A DNA stretch of 24,680 bases from Streptomyces sp. WM6386 (GTDB lineage: Bacteria > Actinomycetota > Actinomycetes > Streptomycetales > Streptomycetaceae): positions 1-24,680 of the forward strand of contig NZ_JXTE01000092.1 of NCBI RefSeq assembly GCF_000972385.1, given 5' to 3'. A program made the translations under genes and the position numbers. Shown one piece after another: positions 1 to 7,401 of the stretch. The notes beneath the pieces are model-generated. The model made no database searches. It saw only the letters and a list, made by a program, of their open reading frames with translations, and was not told the DNA's origin. Positions within the stretch are counted from its first letter, which is position 1. Every line of letters begins with the position of its first letter.

Positions 1-2924
1 GGTCTGGGGGAGCGGGCGGGCCTCTTCGGCGCCTCGGTCGTGCCGGTGGGCGGGGTGGCGGTCTCGCTTCCCAGCGCGGAGAGCACCTCGTCCAGCCAGG
101 CGTCCGCGGACGGCTCGAAGTCCGGCTCGCAGTCGGTACGCGGTGCGAGCCGCACCCCGCCCAGCTCGCCGAGGCGGTCGTCGAGCCGGCGCCCGTGCCC
201 GCAGAAGTCGTCGTACGAGGAGTCGCCGAAGGCCAGGACGGAGTAGCGGATCCCGTCCAGGCGGGGGGCCTGCTCGGCGGCGAGCCGGTCCCAGAAGCCG
301 GAGCCGTTGTCGGGCGCGTCGCCGTCACCGAAGGTGCTGGTGACCAGCAGCAGGTCGGCGCCCCGGGGCAGCGCGCCGGGGTCGGTGTCGTCCATGCCGA
401 CGAGCAGGGGGCGGTGTCCGCTCGCGGAGAGCCGGTCGGCGACGGCACCGGCGAACTCCTCCGCGTTCCCGGTCTGCGAGGCCCACAGCACGACCACCTC
501 ACGGCCGGGCTGCGGGCGGGGCGCCTGAGCCGACCGTGAGTACATGCCGGCCAGCACGCCGTTGACCCACATCGCGTGCTCGGGGCTGAACGGCGCGTCC
601 GGCGGCAGCACCGGGACGCCGGGGGCGCCGGAGTCGATGCCGGCGAGGAAGCCGGTCAGGTACAGGCGCTCCTGGGCGGTCAGGACGGGCGGCGGGGCGG
701 GGTCGAGGCCGAAGGGGTTGGCGCCGGGGGTGACGGAGGTGGGGACGATGACCGCGGGTGCGGGCACCGGCGCGGGTGCGGGAGCGGCGGAGACCCGGGT
801 CAGCGACACCGCGCACACCTTGAACTCCGGCTGGAAGGAGATCGGGTCCACCGCGTCGCTGGTCACGGCGTTGACGCTCAGATACTCGCCGAAGAGGTCG
901 TTCCAGTGGAACGGCGCGAAACAGCACCCCGGCCGCACCCGGTCCGTCACCACCGCGGGCAGCACCGCCCGCCCCCGTCGCGAGGCCACCTCCACCCGGT
1001 CGCCCTCGGCGATCCCCAGCGCGCCGGCGTCCTCGGGGTGCAGTTCCACGAACGGACCGGGGTTCAGCTTGTTGAGCTTGGCGACCCTTCCGGTCTTGGT
1101 CAGCGTGTGCCACTGGTGCTGCACCCGCCCCGTGTTCAGCACGAAGGGGAAGTCGTCGTCCGGCATCTCCGCGGCCGGTATGTGCGGCCGCGCGTGGAAG
1201 ACGGCCCGGCCGCTCGCCGTGGGAAAGCGCAGCTCGTCGCCGCTGACGTAGCGGATCGGATTGCGCGCGGGCCCGCCCTCGGCGGCCGGCCACTGCACGG
1301 GAGTCTCCCGCAGCCGCTCGTAGGTCACCCCGCGCAGGTCCCACCCCGTGACGGGGTTCCAGGCGCGCCGGATCTCCTCGAAGACCTGCTCCGCGCTGTC
1401 GTACGAGAACCCCTTCTCGTACCCCATCTCGCATGCGACGGCCGCGATGATCCGCCAGTCCGCCATCGCCTCGCCGGGCGGGTCGGCGACGGGCTGGGTC
1501 AGGGTGAGGTTGCGCTCGCTGTTGACGAAGACGCCCTCGCCCTCGGTCCACATCGCCCCGGGGAGCACGACGTCGGCGTAGGCATTGGTCTCCGTCTCCC
1601 CGAACACGTCCTGGGTGACGACGAACTCGGCGGCCTCCAGACCCTCGATGACGGTACGGCGGTTGGCGACGGAGGCGACCGGGTTGGTGCAGATGATCCA
1701 GCAGGCCTTGATCTCGCCGTCGGCCATCTTCTGGAACATCTCGACCGTGCCCTTGCCCACGCCGTCCTTGCGGACGGTGCCCGCCGGCAGCTCCCAGAGA
1801 TCCTCGACGAACTCCCTTTCGGAGTCGACGAGGACGGACCGCTGGCCGGGGAGACCGGGCCCCATGTACCCCATCTCGCGCCCGCCCATGGCATTCGGCT
1901 GGCCGGTGAGGGAGAAGGGCCCGCTGCCGGGGCGGCAGATGGCACCGGTCGCGAGATGCAGGTTGACCAGGGCGTTGGTGTTCCAGGTGCCGTGCGTGGA
2001 CTGGTTGAGGCCCATGGTCCACAGGCTCATCCACTCACCGGCCGAGCCAATGAGCCGGGCGGCCTCACGAAGATCGTCCTCGTCCAGTCCCGTGATCTCG
2101 GCGACGACGTCGGGCGCGTAGTCGGCGAGGAACTCCGGCATCGCCTCCCAGCCCTCGGTGTGGGCGGCGACGAAATCGGGGTCGGTGTGCCCCTCCTCGA
2201 CCAGAAGATGCAGCAGACCATTCAGCAGCGCCAGGTCGGTACCCGGCTTGACCTGCAGAAACAGATCGGCTTTGGCGGCCGTCGCGGTGCGCCGCGGATC
2301 GACGACGACCAGCTTCGCGCCCGCCTTGACCCGCTCCATCATCCGCAGGAAGAGGATCGGATGGCAGTCGGCCATGTTCGACCCGACGACGAGGAAGGCA
2401 TCGGCCCGGTCGAAGTCCTCGTACGACCCGGGAGGCCCGTCGGCGCCCAGCGACAGCTTGTAACCGGCCCCGGCGCTGGCCATGCACAGCCTGGAGTTCG
2501 ACTCGATCTGATTGGTGCGGACGAACCCCTTGGCGAGCTTGTTGGTGAGGTACTGGGCCTCCAGGCTCATCTGCCCGGACACATAGAAGGCGACCGAGTC
2601 CGGACCGTGCTCGTCGATGATCGCGCGCAGCCGCCGCGCGGTCTCGGCGATGGCGTCGGCCATGGGCGCCCGCACCGGCTCGGCACCGCGGTCGTCCCGG
2701 ACCAGCGCGGTGGTCAGCCTCCCGGGCGCGGAGAGCATCTCGGCCGTGGTGGCGCCCTTGGTGCACAGCCGCCCCGCGTTCGCCGGGTGCGCCTTGTCAC
2801 CGGTGGCCTTCAGGACCGTACGCCGCCCGTCGGGCCCCATGCCGACGTCCAGCAGGATGCCGCAGCCCACTCCGCAGTAGGAGCAGACCGAGCGCACCTG
2901 GGACGTGGGAGTGGTGGGGGTCAC
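1..2924 (-). CDS. nasA: Nitrate reductase fused to flavoprotein reductase (3' end outside window)
   Basis: This is an assimilatory-type molybdopterin nitrate reductase (nitrate to nitrite, cytoplasmic) joined to a flavodoxin/sulfite-reductase-like electron-input module. About 974 residues are visible and the frame is still open at the left edge. The N-terminus has the 4Fe-4S cysteines C14, C17, C21 and C54. C147, in a SRLCMASA context, is the likely Mo ligand. The stretch [13 protein letters not shown] is typical of Nas/Nap. A molybdopterin dinucleotide-binding domain covers about 590-705, an Ala/Pro-rich linker follows, and a flavodoxin domain ([29 protein letters not shown]) covers about 806-945. 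The FAD/NADPH part should lie beyond base 1. The GTG start at 2924 is preceded by an AAGGG ribosome site, and the only nearby alternative GTG reads straight into a stop. A formate dehydrogenase is less likely given the Nas-type motifs. The symbol follows the S. coelicolor nitrate reductase and is an inference. Confidence 0.9.
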   Translation of the reverse strand, partial: MTPTTPTSQVRSVCSYCGVGCGILLDVGMGPDGRRTVLKATGDKAHPANAGRLCTKGATTAEMLSAPGRLTTALVRDDRGAEPVRAPMADAIAETARRLRAIIDEHGPDSVAFYVSGQMSLEAQYLTNKLAKGFVRTNQIESNSRLCMASAGAGYKLSLGADGPPGSYEDFDRADAFLVVGSNMADCHPILFLRMMERVKAGAKLVVVDPRRTATAAKADLFLQVKPGTDLALLNGLLHLLVEEGHTDPDFVAAHTEGWEAMPEFLADYAPDVVAEITGLDEDDLREAARLIGSAGEWMSLWTMGLNQSTHGTWNTNALVNLHLATGAICRPGSGPFSLTGQPNAMGGREMGYMGPGLPGQRSVLVDSEREFVEDLWELPAGTVRKDGVGKGTVEMFQKMADGEIKACWIICTNPVASVANRRTVIEGLEAAEFVVTQDVFGETETNAYADVVLPGAMWTEGEGVFVNSERNLTLTQPVADPPGEAMADWRIIAAVACEMGYEKGFSYDSAEQVFEEIRRAWNPVTGWDLRGVTYERLRETPVQWPAAEGGPARNPIRYVSGDELRFPTASGRAVFHARPHIPAAEMPDDDFPFVLNTGRVQHQWHTLTKTGRVAKLNKLNPGPFVELHPEDAGALGIAEGDRVEVASRRGRAVLPAVVTDRVRPGCCFAPFHWNDLFGEYLSVNAVTSDAVDPISFQPEFKVCAVSLTRVSAAPAPAPVPAPAVIVPTSVTPGANPFGLDPAPPPVLTAQERLYLTGFLAGIDSGAPGVPVLPPDAPFSPEHAMWVNGVLAGMYSRSAQAPRPQPGREVVVLWASQTGNAEEFAGAVADRLSASGHRPLLVGMDDTDPGALPRGADLLLVTSTFGDGDAPDNGSGFWDRLAAEQAPRLDGIRYSVLAFGDSSYDDFCGHGRRLDDRLGELGGVRLAPRTDCEPDFEPSADAWLDEVLSALGSETATPPTGTTEAPKRPARSPR

Positions 2925-2975
2925 ACGGGGCCCTTTCGGCGGTCGATTCTTGCCCCCAGAGCGTACGAATCGCCC

Positions 2976-3014
2976 ATTACGTCGATGTCACATGGCTTGA
3001 TCATGAGGAGTTAC
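2976..3014 (-). promoter_or_regulatory. Candidate GlnR box upstream of the nitrate reductase
   Basis: Read on the minus strand, this site contains GTAAC, six bases, TGATC, seven bases, GTGAC, six bases, GTAAT. The two GTNAC half-sites lie 23 bases apart, against 22 in the usual GlnR arrangement (gTnAc-n6-GaAAc repeated). The GAAAC half-sites match poorly. It lies 52-90 bases upstream of the GTG start. GlnR is known to activate nitrate assimilation in Streptomyces, so position and partial match agree, but the site is imperfect. Confidence 0.4.
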
Positions 3015-3078
3015 GTCGGACACACAGCCGTTCGTGGCGCGATGTGAGGGGGCGGAGCTGTCGCGGTCCGTGTCGCTG

Positions 3079-3108
3079 TTGGGCCGAACGGGTGACTTGG
3101 CGTAAGAA
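3079..3108 (+). promoter_or_regulatory. Possible vegetative promoter for the SepF paralogue
   Basis: TTGGGC at 3079-3084 and TAAGAA at 3103-3108 are separated by 18 bases and resemble a sigma-HrdB promoter. The distance to the GTG start at 3154 is about 45 bases. This is a pattern match only. Confidence 0.3.
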
Positions 3109-3153
3109 TTGGCCGGTGCAGGCAATGAAGGCGAGCGAGTCCGGGGGGAACCG

Positions 3154-3543
3154 GTGAGCAGGTACGACGTCACCGATGAACAGTGGGAAGGGCTCGCCCA
3201 GGTCGTTCCGTTGCGCGGCCGGGATGCCTGGCCGTCCGCAGTGGACCACCGGGTGCCGCCCGAAGCGGTGACGGAACCGCGCCGCCGCTTCGTCGTGCTG
3301 AGGGTGAATGTCTTCGGCGACGCCCGCGAGGTCGCCGAGACCCTGATGGCGGGCATCCCGGTGCTGCTCGACCTGACCGGGGCGGAGGGCGAGGTCGCCA
3401 AACGGGTCCTCGACTTCAGCACGGGAGTCGTCTTCGGTCTCGCCAGCGGCATGCACCGCGTCGACCGCAACGTCTTCCTGCTGACCCCGCCCGGCACCGA
3501 GGTCAGCGGTCTGATGGAGACCGCCGGCGCCCCCAGCGCCTGA
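3154..3543 (+). CDS. sepF: SepF-family cell division protein (paralogue)
   Basis: SepF anchors FtsZ to the membrane at the division septum in Gram-positive bacteria, and Streptomyces species carry several paralogues. This one has 129 residues. The conserved SepF fold (DUF552) is the C-terminal two thirds, with FVVLRVNVFGDAREVAETL, the GIPVLLDLTG strand and the dimer-helix segment DFSTGVVFGLASG. The N-terminus is short and charged, without the long amphipathic helix plus linker expected in the main SepF, so this may be an accessory paralogue that does not bind membrane by itself. The GTG at 3154 is chosen because GGGGGGAA lies about five bases upstream. A TTG at 3109 would add 15 residues without a ribosome site. 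The gene is not in a dcw-type division cluster here. I recall a SepF paralogue close to the arginine deiminase genes in S. coelicolor, but have not verified it. Confidence 0.85.
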   Translation: MSRYDVTDEQWEGLAQVVPLRGRDAWPSAVDHRVPPEAVTEPRRRFVVLRVNVFGDAREVAETLMAGIPVLLDLTGAEGEVAKRVLDFSTGVVFGLASGMHRVDRNVFLLTPPGTEVSGLMETAGAPSA

Positions 3544-3577
3544 GCCCGGTCCCCCGATCGTAGGAAGCCGCGCCCGG

Positions 3578-3599
3578 CGGAACGGTTCGCCTTGTTCCG
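3578..3599 (+). other. Small hairpin between sepF and the ATPase gene
   Basis: CGGAAC at 3578-3583 pairs with GTTCCG at 3594-3599 around a ten-base loop, just before the GGAGG that may serve the next gene. No T-run follows, so it is not a classical terminator. It could weakly occlude the ribosome site or be an operator. Confidence 0.3.
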
Positions 3600-3617
3600 G
3601 AGGCTTACGGTCCGGAC

Positions 3618-4976
3618 ATGTGCGTGACTTCTGTGCCGGCGGGTTCTGCGGCTCATGCGGTTCCGGAAGCTCCCAGTGACCAGCGGGTGCCGTCCCAGGG
3701 GCGGCCGGGAGGTGACGGGGAGCGTCCAGGGGCGTCCGGCGAGTCGTCGGCCGCGAGACGTGCGGAGTCGTCCGCCGAGGGACGGCCGGGGGTGTCCGCC
3801 GGAGACCGCTCGGCGGCGCCGCAGCCCGGCTCACCCGGCACCCGTGTCGCGGCCGGCCATCACCCCAGTCGCCCCCACCTCACCGAGCTGCGGCTGTCCG
3901 CCTTCGCCTCGCACAGGCGTGCGAGCTTTCCGATGGGGCCTCTCACCCTTCTCGTCGGGCCCAGCGGATCCGGCAAGTCGAGTGCGCTGCGGGCGTACGA
4001 GGCGCTGGCGCGGCTTGCCGCCGGGGCGGAGCTGGGGGAGGCGTTTCCCGATCCGCTCGCGTGTGTGCCGGAGTGGGCGCGGCCCGACGCGCAGCGGCGG
4101 CGCGGGTTTCGGATCGGGTGCACAACCGAGGGTCCCGAGGGCCCGGTCCGGCTCGACGTCGCCGTGCAGGCCGAGCCCGAGCTCCGGGTCGTCGGGGAGC
4201 GGCTGACCGTCGCCGGACAGGTCCTGCTGGAGACCGCGCTGCGCGACCCCTCGCGACGAGCCGTACAGGCCGCCTGGCACACGGCCGGCTCCGCGCCGGT
4301 GACCCGTGCCCCGCTCCCGGACGACCGGCTCGGCACCGCACTGCTCCCGCTGAGGGTGGCCGGCAAGACGGACGGTCAGCGCCGGGTGCTCGCCGCCGCC
4401 GAACAGACGGTCGTCGCCCTGCGATCCGCGTTCGCCTGCGACCCCCGCCCCGGCCGGATGCGCGCCCCGGTGCCCACCGGCTCCGGGCGCCTCCTCGGCG
4501 GCTGCGACAACCTCGCTGACGTGCTGTGGCGCACCCGCTCCGAATGCGGCCGCCGCCACGCGCAGTTCGTCGCGGCGGTGCACACCGGATGCGCGGGCCC
4601 GGTGGCGGACGTCCTCGCCGAACTTCTCGACGACGGCACGGTCCGGGCCGTGCTCGACCGCGGCGAGGGTGCCCGCACGGAACTCGCACGGCTCGGCGAC
4701 GGCGAGTTGAGATACCTCGCGCTCGCCCTCGTGCTCTTCACCGGACCCGGCGTCCTGGAGGTCGACCCCGCCGGTGAGGTGCCCGCGGCGATGCAGACGC
4801 TCACCGTGCTCGCCGACGGCTTCGACCGGCGACTGGACCCGCGCCAGCGGGACGAACTCCTCGGGCTCGCCGCCCGGATGTGCGACCGAGGACACATCCG
4901 GCTGCTCGGCACGGCGACCGACGCGTCCTGGGCCACGAAGACCGAGGGGCTCACGGTGGTACACCTGGACCCGTGA
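3618..4976 (+). CDS. AAA/SMC-like P-loop ATPase of unknown role
   Basis: This 452-residue protein has a clear Walker A motif, GPSGSGKSS, at residues 114-122, preceded by a beta strand (LTLLV), as in AAA_21/AAA_23 ATPases related to SMC and ABC heads. A signature-like segment, LGDGELRYLALAL, is near 360. The expected Walker B position reads VLEVDPAGEVP (about 380), so the usual Asp-Glu pair is Asp-Pro. Residues 1-85 are Ser/Gly/Pro-rich and probably disordered, and the conserved part starts at about HLTELRLSAF. The ATG at 3618 lies 14 bases after GGAGG, rather far, so the true start could be further downstream. Its stop overlaps the start of the pyrophosphohydrolase gene by four bases (GTGA), so the two are translationally coupled. 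No precise function can be named. Confidence 0.8.
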   Translation: MCVTSVPAGSAAHAVPEAPSDQRVPSQGRPGGDGERPGASGESSAARRAESSAEGRPGVSAGDRSAAPQPGSPGTRVAAGHHPSRPHLTELRLSAFASHRRASFPMGPLTLLVGPSGSGKSSALRAYEALARLAAGAELGEAFPDPLACVPEWARPDAQRRRGFRIGCTTEGPEGPVRLDVAVQAEPELRVVGERLTVAGQVLLETALRDPSRRAVQAAWHTAGSAPVTRAPLPDDRLGTALLPLRVAGKTDGQRRVLAAAEQTVVALRSAFACDPRPGRMRAPVPTGSGRLLGGCDNLADVLWRTRSECGRRHAQFVAAVHTGCAGPVADVLAELLDDGTVRAVLDRGEGARTELARLGDGELRYLALALVLFTGPGVLEVDPAGEVPAAMQTLTVLADGFDRRLDPRQRDELLGLAARMCDRGHIRLLGTATDASWATKTEGLTVVHLDP

Positions 4977-5299
4977 CAGACCCTCTCGATGTGGCGAAAC
5001 TGCAGCGCAGGCTGGCCGAGTTCGCGGCGGCGCGCGACTGGCAGCCGTACCACACCCCCAAGAACCTCGTCGCCGCGCTCAGCGTGGAGGCCTCCGAACT
5101 GGTCGAGATCTTCCAGTGGTTGACGCCGGAGGAGTCCGCCCGCGTCATGGACGACGCCGACACCGCGCACCGGGTCACGGACGAGGTCGCCGACGTGCTC
5201 GCGTATCTGCTGCAACTGTGCGAGGTGCTGGGCATCGATCCGTTGGCGGCACTGGACGCGAAGATCGACCGGAACGAGCGGAGGTTTCCGGCGCCGTAG
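4973..5299 (+). CDS. MazG-like nucleotide pyrophosphohydrolase (dCTPase type)
   Basis: This 108-residue all-helical protein is of the MazG/RS21-C6 (DCTPP1) type, which hydrolyses (d)NTPs to the monophosphate and pyrophosphate in housecleaning of the nucleotide pool. The metal-binding pattern is visible: NLVAALSVEASELVEIFQWL with the first acidic pair, and DEVADVLAYLL with the second. The length is typical of single-domain members. The start is GTG at 4973, inside the GTGA overlap with the ATPase gene; an in-frame ATG further upstream would lie inside that gene and is unlikely. Coupling with an ATPase suggests shared regulation, but the ATPase is uncharacterised, so no joint task is proposed. 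Confidence 0.85.
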   Translation: MTDPLDVAKLQRRLAEFAAARDWQPYHTPKNLVAALSVEASELVEIFQWLTPEESARVMDDADTAHRVTDEVADVLAYLLQLCEVLGIDPLAALDAKIDRNERRFPAP

Positions 5300-5300
5300 G

Positions 5301-5326
5301 GGTGTCGGCTCCGGGTGTCGGCTCCG
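5301..5326 (+). repeat. Exact 13-bp tandem duplication
   Basis: GGTGTCGGCTCCG occurs twice head to tail, starting one base after the stop codon of the pyrophosphohydrolase gene. It looks like a slippage duplication. Confidence 0.8.
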
Positions 5327-5360
5327 GTCCGCGGGGAGCAGCTCGGTCCGTTTTCACTCT

Positions 5361-5377
5361 CCGGAGTCAAACTCCGG
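5361..5377 (+). terminator. Hairpin after the ATPase/pyrophosphohydrolase operon
   Basis: CCGGAGT and ACTCCGG form a perfect seven-base stem with a CAA loop, about 60 bases downstream of the operon's last stop codon. There is no downstream T-run, as is common in Streptomyces terminators, so termination is plausible but unproven. Confidence 0.4.
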
Positions 5378-5390
5378 CCCGAAATCGATT

Positions 5391-5461
5391 CGTTGTCCGC
5401 AGATTTCCGCCTTCCTCTGGCTTTTCGTCCCGCCGACCCTCACTCTGGGTAGTGGACAACG
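5391..5461 (+). repeat. Eight-base inverted repeat in the leader of the DUF6099-like gene
   Basis: CGTTGTCC at 5391-5398 is the exact reverse complement of GGACAACG at 5454-5461, with 55 bases between. The downstream arm lies 28 bases before the ATG. It may be a two-site operator or long-range leader structure, or chance in GC-rich DNA. Confidence 0.3.
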
Positions 5462-5489
5462 GAGTTCGGGCGGCGGACGGGGTCAGCGC

Positions 5490-5960
5490 ATGGACGCGGT
5501 GCGGCTCATAGTGACGAGCAGGCGGGCCCTCGCGGGGAGCGGCGCGGCGCCTCAGGTGCTGACGGAGGTGTGGCAGGCGCAGGCGCTGGCCCAGGCGATA
5601 GGCAGCAGGCTGGCGGTCTCCGGCCCTCCCCGACTCCGCGGCGAGGCACTGGGGTTGACCGAGCTGGCGGGCAGAGGCTGCGGTGTCCTGGACCGTCCCG
5701 ACCTGGACACCGCCGACCTGCGCGCCGCCCAACTGACCGAACTGGGCGACGCCCGCCAGGTTCTGCTCTGCCTCGGCGGCCTGCTCGGCGAGGTGGGCAT
5801 CGCCCTCGTCGGCCTCGCCTGCGCCGTGGACGACGAGGGCACGTACTGGCAGTGCATGGAGGCGATCAACGCGGCGGACGAGTCCCGGGACCGCGTCCTG
5901 GAGATGCTCAGCAAACTCGCGGACCGGGATCAGGCGCTACCGGAGCGGGAGGCGGGGTGA
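5490..5960 (+). CDS. Conserved Streptomyces protein, DUF6099-like
   Basis: This 156-residue soluble, mostly helical protein is Leu/Ala-rich and has no signal peptide or membrane segment. The N-terminal part (MDAVRLIVTSRRALA, then QAQALAQAIGSRLAV) and the central LGDARQVLLCLGGLLGEVGIALVGLAC resemble a family I recall as DUF6099, with no assigned function. The ATG at 5490 has only a weak GGGG ribosome site. It stands alone between the hairpins upstream and a convergent small gene downstream. Codon use is typical of the neighbours, supporting a real gene. Confidence 0.65.
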   Translation: MDAVRLIVTSRRALAGSGAAPQVLTEVWQAQALAQAIGSRLAVSGPPRLRGEALGLTELAGRGCGVLDRPDLDTADLRAAQLTELGDARQVLLCLGGLLGEVGIALVGLACAVDDEGTYWQCMEAINAADESRDRVLEMLSKLADRDQALPEREAG

Positions 5961-6007
5961 GCGCTCAGCGGATCCGGACCCCGGGGTGAGCGATGTCGGC
6001 GCTCCCC

Positions 6008-6175
6008 TCAGCGGCCCTCGGCGTCGTCCGCACCCCGTCCCGCCGACTGCAGATCCGCGTCCAGGGCGGAGAGGTCCGCGTTGAGCGACGCCATCAGCTC
6101 TTCCATCTGCTGCAGCAACCCCTTCGGCTGACCGGTTGGCCCGGCCCCCTGCTGCGGGACGGATTCTTCGGACAT
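6008..6175 (-). CDS. Small 55-residue protein, unknown
   Basis: A short gene with an excellent ribosome site: AGGAGG lies five bases before the ATG at 6175. The peptide is acidic, with a Gly/Gln/Pro-rich N-terminus (about residues 1-17) and a predicted amphipathic helix (LLQQMEELMASLNADLSALDADLQ, about 19-42) that could form a short coiled coil. It has no cysteine, signal peptide or membrane segment. I do not recognise the family. A longer reading starting at 6202 (nine more residues) lacks a comparable ribosome site. It is convergent with the DUF6099-like gene, with 47 bases between the stops. Confidence 0.6.
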   Translation of the reverse strand: MSEESVPQQGAGPTGQPKGLLQQMEELMASLNADLSALDADLQSAGRGADDAEGR

Positions 6176-6414
6176 GACGGCCTCCTCGGCCCAGGCCTCC
6201 ACGGGAGGCCGACACGGGTGACGCCCGGCGCTGACCGGCCGGGCGCGGGCGCCGGTCGGTCCGGCTCCGCCCGAGCAACGATCATCGCCTTCGCCGGGTC
6301 ACTGGCCCGGGCAGCCCCCGTGCGCCGCGTTGACGGAATTTCACCCGACCGGGCAGGGGAGGGACGGCAGGGGCGGGTGGGGTTGACCGGCAGGACGGCG
6401 TGCAGGATGGAGGT
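6176..6414. other. Divergent intergenic region without a recognised gene
   Basis: These 239 bases separate the small minus-strand gene from the F420 oxidoreductase gene. I see one GC-rich stem (GACCGGC at 6233-6239 with GCCGGTC at 6251-6257) and a TTGACC at 6383-6388 that lacks a convincing -10 partner. Both genes' promoters should lie here. Confidence 0.4.
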
Positions 6415-7338
6415 ATGGATCTTCGCATCTTCACCGAGCCCCAGCAGGGGGCCACCTACGACACCCTTCTCACGGTCGCCAAGGCCACCGAGGACCTTGG
6501 CTTCGATGCCTTCTTCCGGTCCGACCACTACCTCAGGATGGGCTCGGCCGACGGCCTGCCCGGCCCCACCGACGCCTGGATCACTCTCGCCGGCCTCGCC
6601 CGCGAGACCAAGCGCATCCGCCTCGGCACGCTGATGACCGCCGGTACCTTCCGGCTGCCCGGCGTGCTCGCCATCCAGGTCGCGCAGATCGACCAGATGT
6701 CCGGCGGCCGCGTCGAACTGGGCCTGGGCGCGGGCTGGTTCGAGGAGGAGCACAAGGCGTACGGCATCCCCTTCCCGAAGGAGAAGTTCGGCCGTCTCGA
6801 GGAGCAGCTGGAGATCGTCACCGGGCTCTGGGCGACCGAGGCCGGCAGCACCTTCGACTTCCACGGCGAGTACTACGACCTCACCGACTCGCCCGCGCTG
6901 CCCAAGCCGGCCCAGGCGAAGATCCCCGTCCTCGTCGGCGGCCACGGTCCCTCCCGTACTCCGGCGCTGGCCGCGAAGTACGCCGACGAGTTCAACATGC
7001 CCTTCGGCTCGGTCGAGGACAGCGAGCGCCAGTTCGCCAGGGTGCGCGCCGCCGCTCAGGAGGCCGGCCGCAAGAGCGACGAGCTGACGTACTCCAACGC
7101 CCTCGTCGTCTGCGTCGGCAAGGACGACCAGGAGGTCGCCCGCCGCGCCGCCGCGATCGGCCGTGAGGTACCCGAGCTGAAGAGCAACGGCCTCGCCGGC
7201 TCCCCGGCCGAGGTCGTCGACAAGATCGGCCGCTACGCCGAGATCGGCTCCCGCCGTATCTACCTCCAGGTCCTCGACCTCCACGATCTGGAACACCTGG
7301 AGCTCATCTCGGCACAGGTGCAGTCGCAGTTGTCGTAA
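6415..7338 (+). CDS. LLM-class F420-dependent oxidoreductase
   Basis: This 307-residue protein is of the luciferase-like monooxygenase fold; the actinobacterial subgroup uses reduced F420 to transfer hydride to an unknown substrate in the cytoplasm. Visible family marks are the N-terminal strand MDLRIFTE, FDAFFRSDHYL, the IRLGTLMTAGTFRLPGVLA segment, GGRVELGLGAGWFEEEHKAYGIPF and the C-terminal QVLDLHDLEHLELIS. The ATG at 6415 begins the conserved sequence. An in-frame GTG at 6400 would add five residues. A GGAGG is almost touching the 6415 ATG, and AGGA seven bases upstream is the better spaced ribosome site. It is followed by a strong hairpin. The substrate cannot be read from the sequence. 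Confidence 0.9.
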   Translation: MDLRIFTEPQQGATYDTLLTVAKATEDLGFDAFFRSDHYLRMGSADGLPGPTDAWITLAGLARETKRIRLGTLMTAGTFRLPGVLAIQVAQIDQMSGGRVELGLGAGWFEEEHKAYGIPFPKEKFGRLEEQLEIVTGLWATEAGSTFDFHGEYYDLTDSPALPKPAQAKIPVLVGGHGPSRTPALAAKYADEFNMPFGSVEDSERQFARVRAAAQEAGRKSDELTYSNALVVCVGKDDQEVARRAAAIGREVPELKSNGLAGSPAEVVDKIGRYAEIGSRRIYLQVLDLHDLEHLELISAQVQSQLS

Positions 7339-7355
7339 TCCCGGAGGACGACCGG

Positions 7356-7389
7356 CCGTCGGACGGGGCTCGGCAGCCCGGTCCGACGG
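7356..7389. terminator. Bidirectional terminator-type hairpin
   Basis: A 15-base stem (7356-7370 against 7375-7389) with one mismatch and the loop CGGC lies between the convergent F420 oxidoreductase and methyltransferase genes. Its length, position and symmetry argue for a terminator serving both strands. Confidence 0.75.
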
Positions 7390-7401
7390 ATCGTCGGTCC
7401 G

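Noticed and set aside
499..2034. Long minus-strand frame overlapping the nitrate reductase
   Set aside because: Arg/Gly-rich shadow of the real gene in another frame. The real frame is open from 2924 to the window edge and carries all Nas and flavodoxin motifs.
576..3047. Long open frame on the plus strand antisense to the nitrate reductase
   Set aside because: It is Gly/Arg/His/Val-rich with no family resemblance. High third-position GC of the real gene removes stops from the complementary frame.
3109..3153. TTG start for the SepF paralogue
   Set aside because: No ribosome site, whereas the GTG at 3154 has GGGGGGAA at good spacing and starts the conserved sequence.
6233..6257. GC-rich stem as a terminator or riboswitch
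   Set aside because: Position in a divergent gap does not fit a terminator, and no conserved riboswitch core is visible. Such stems are frequent by chance at this GC content.
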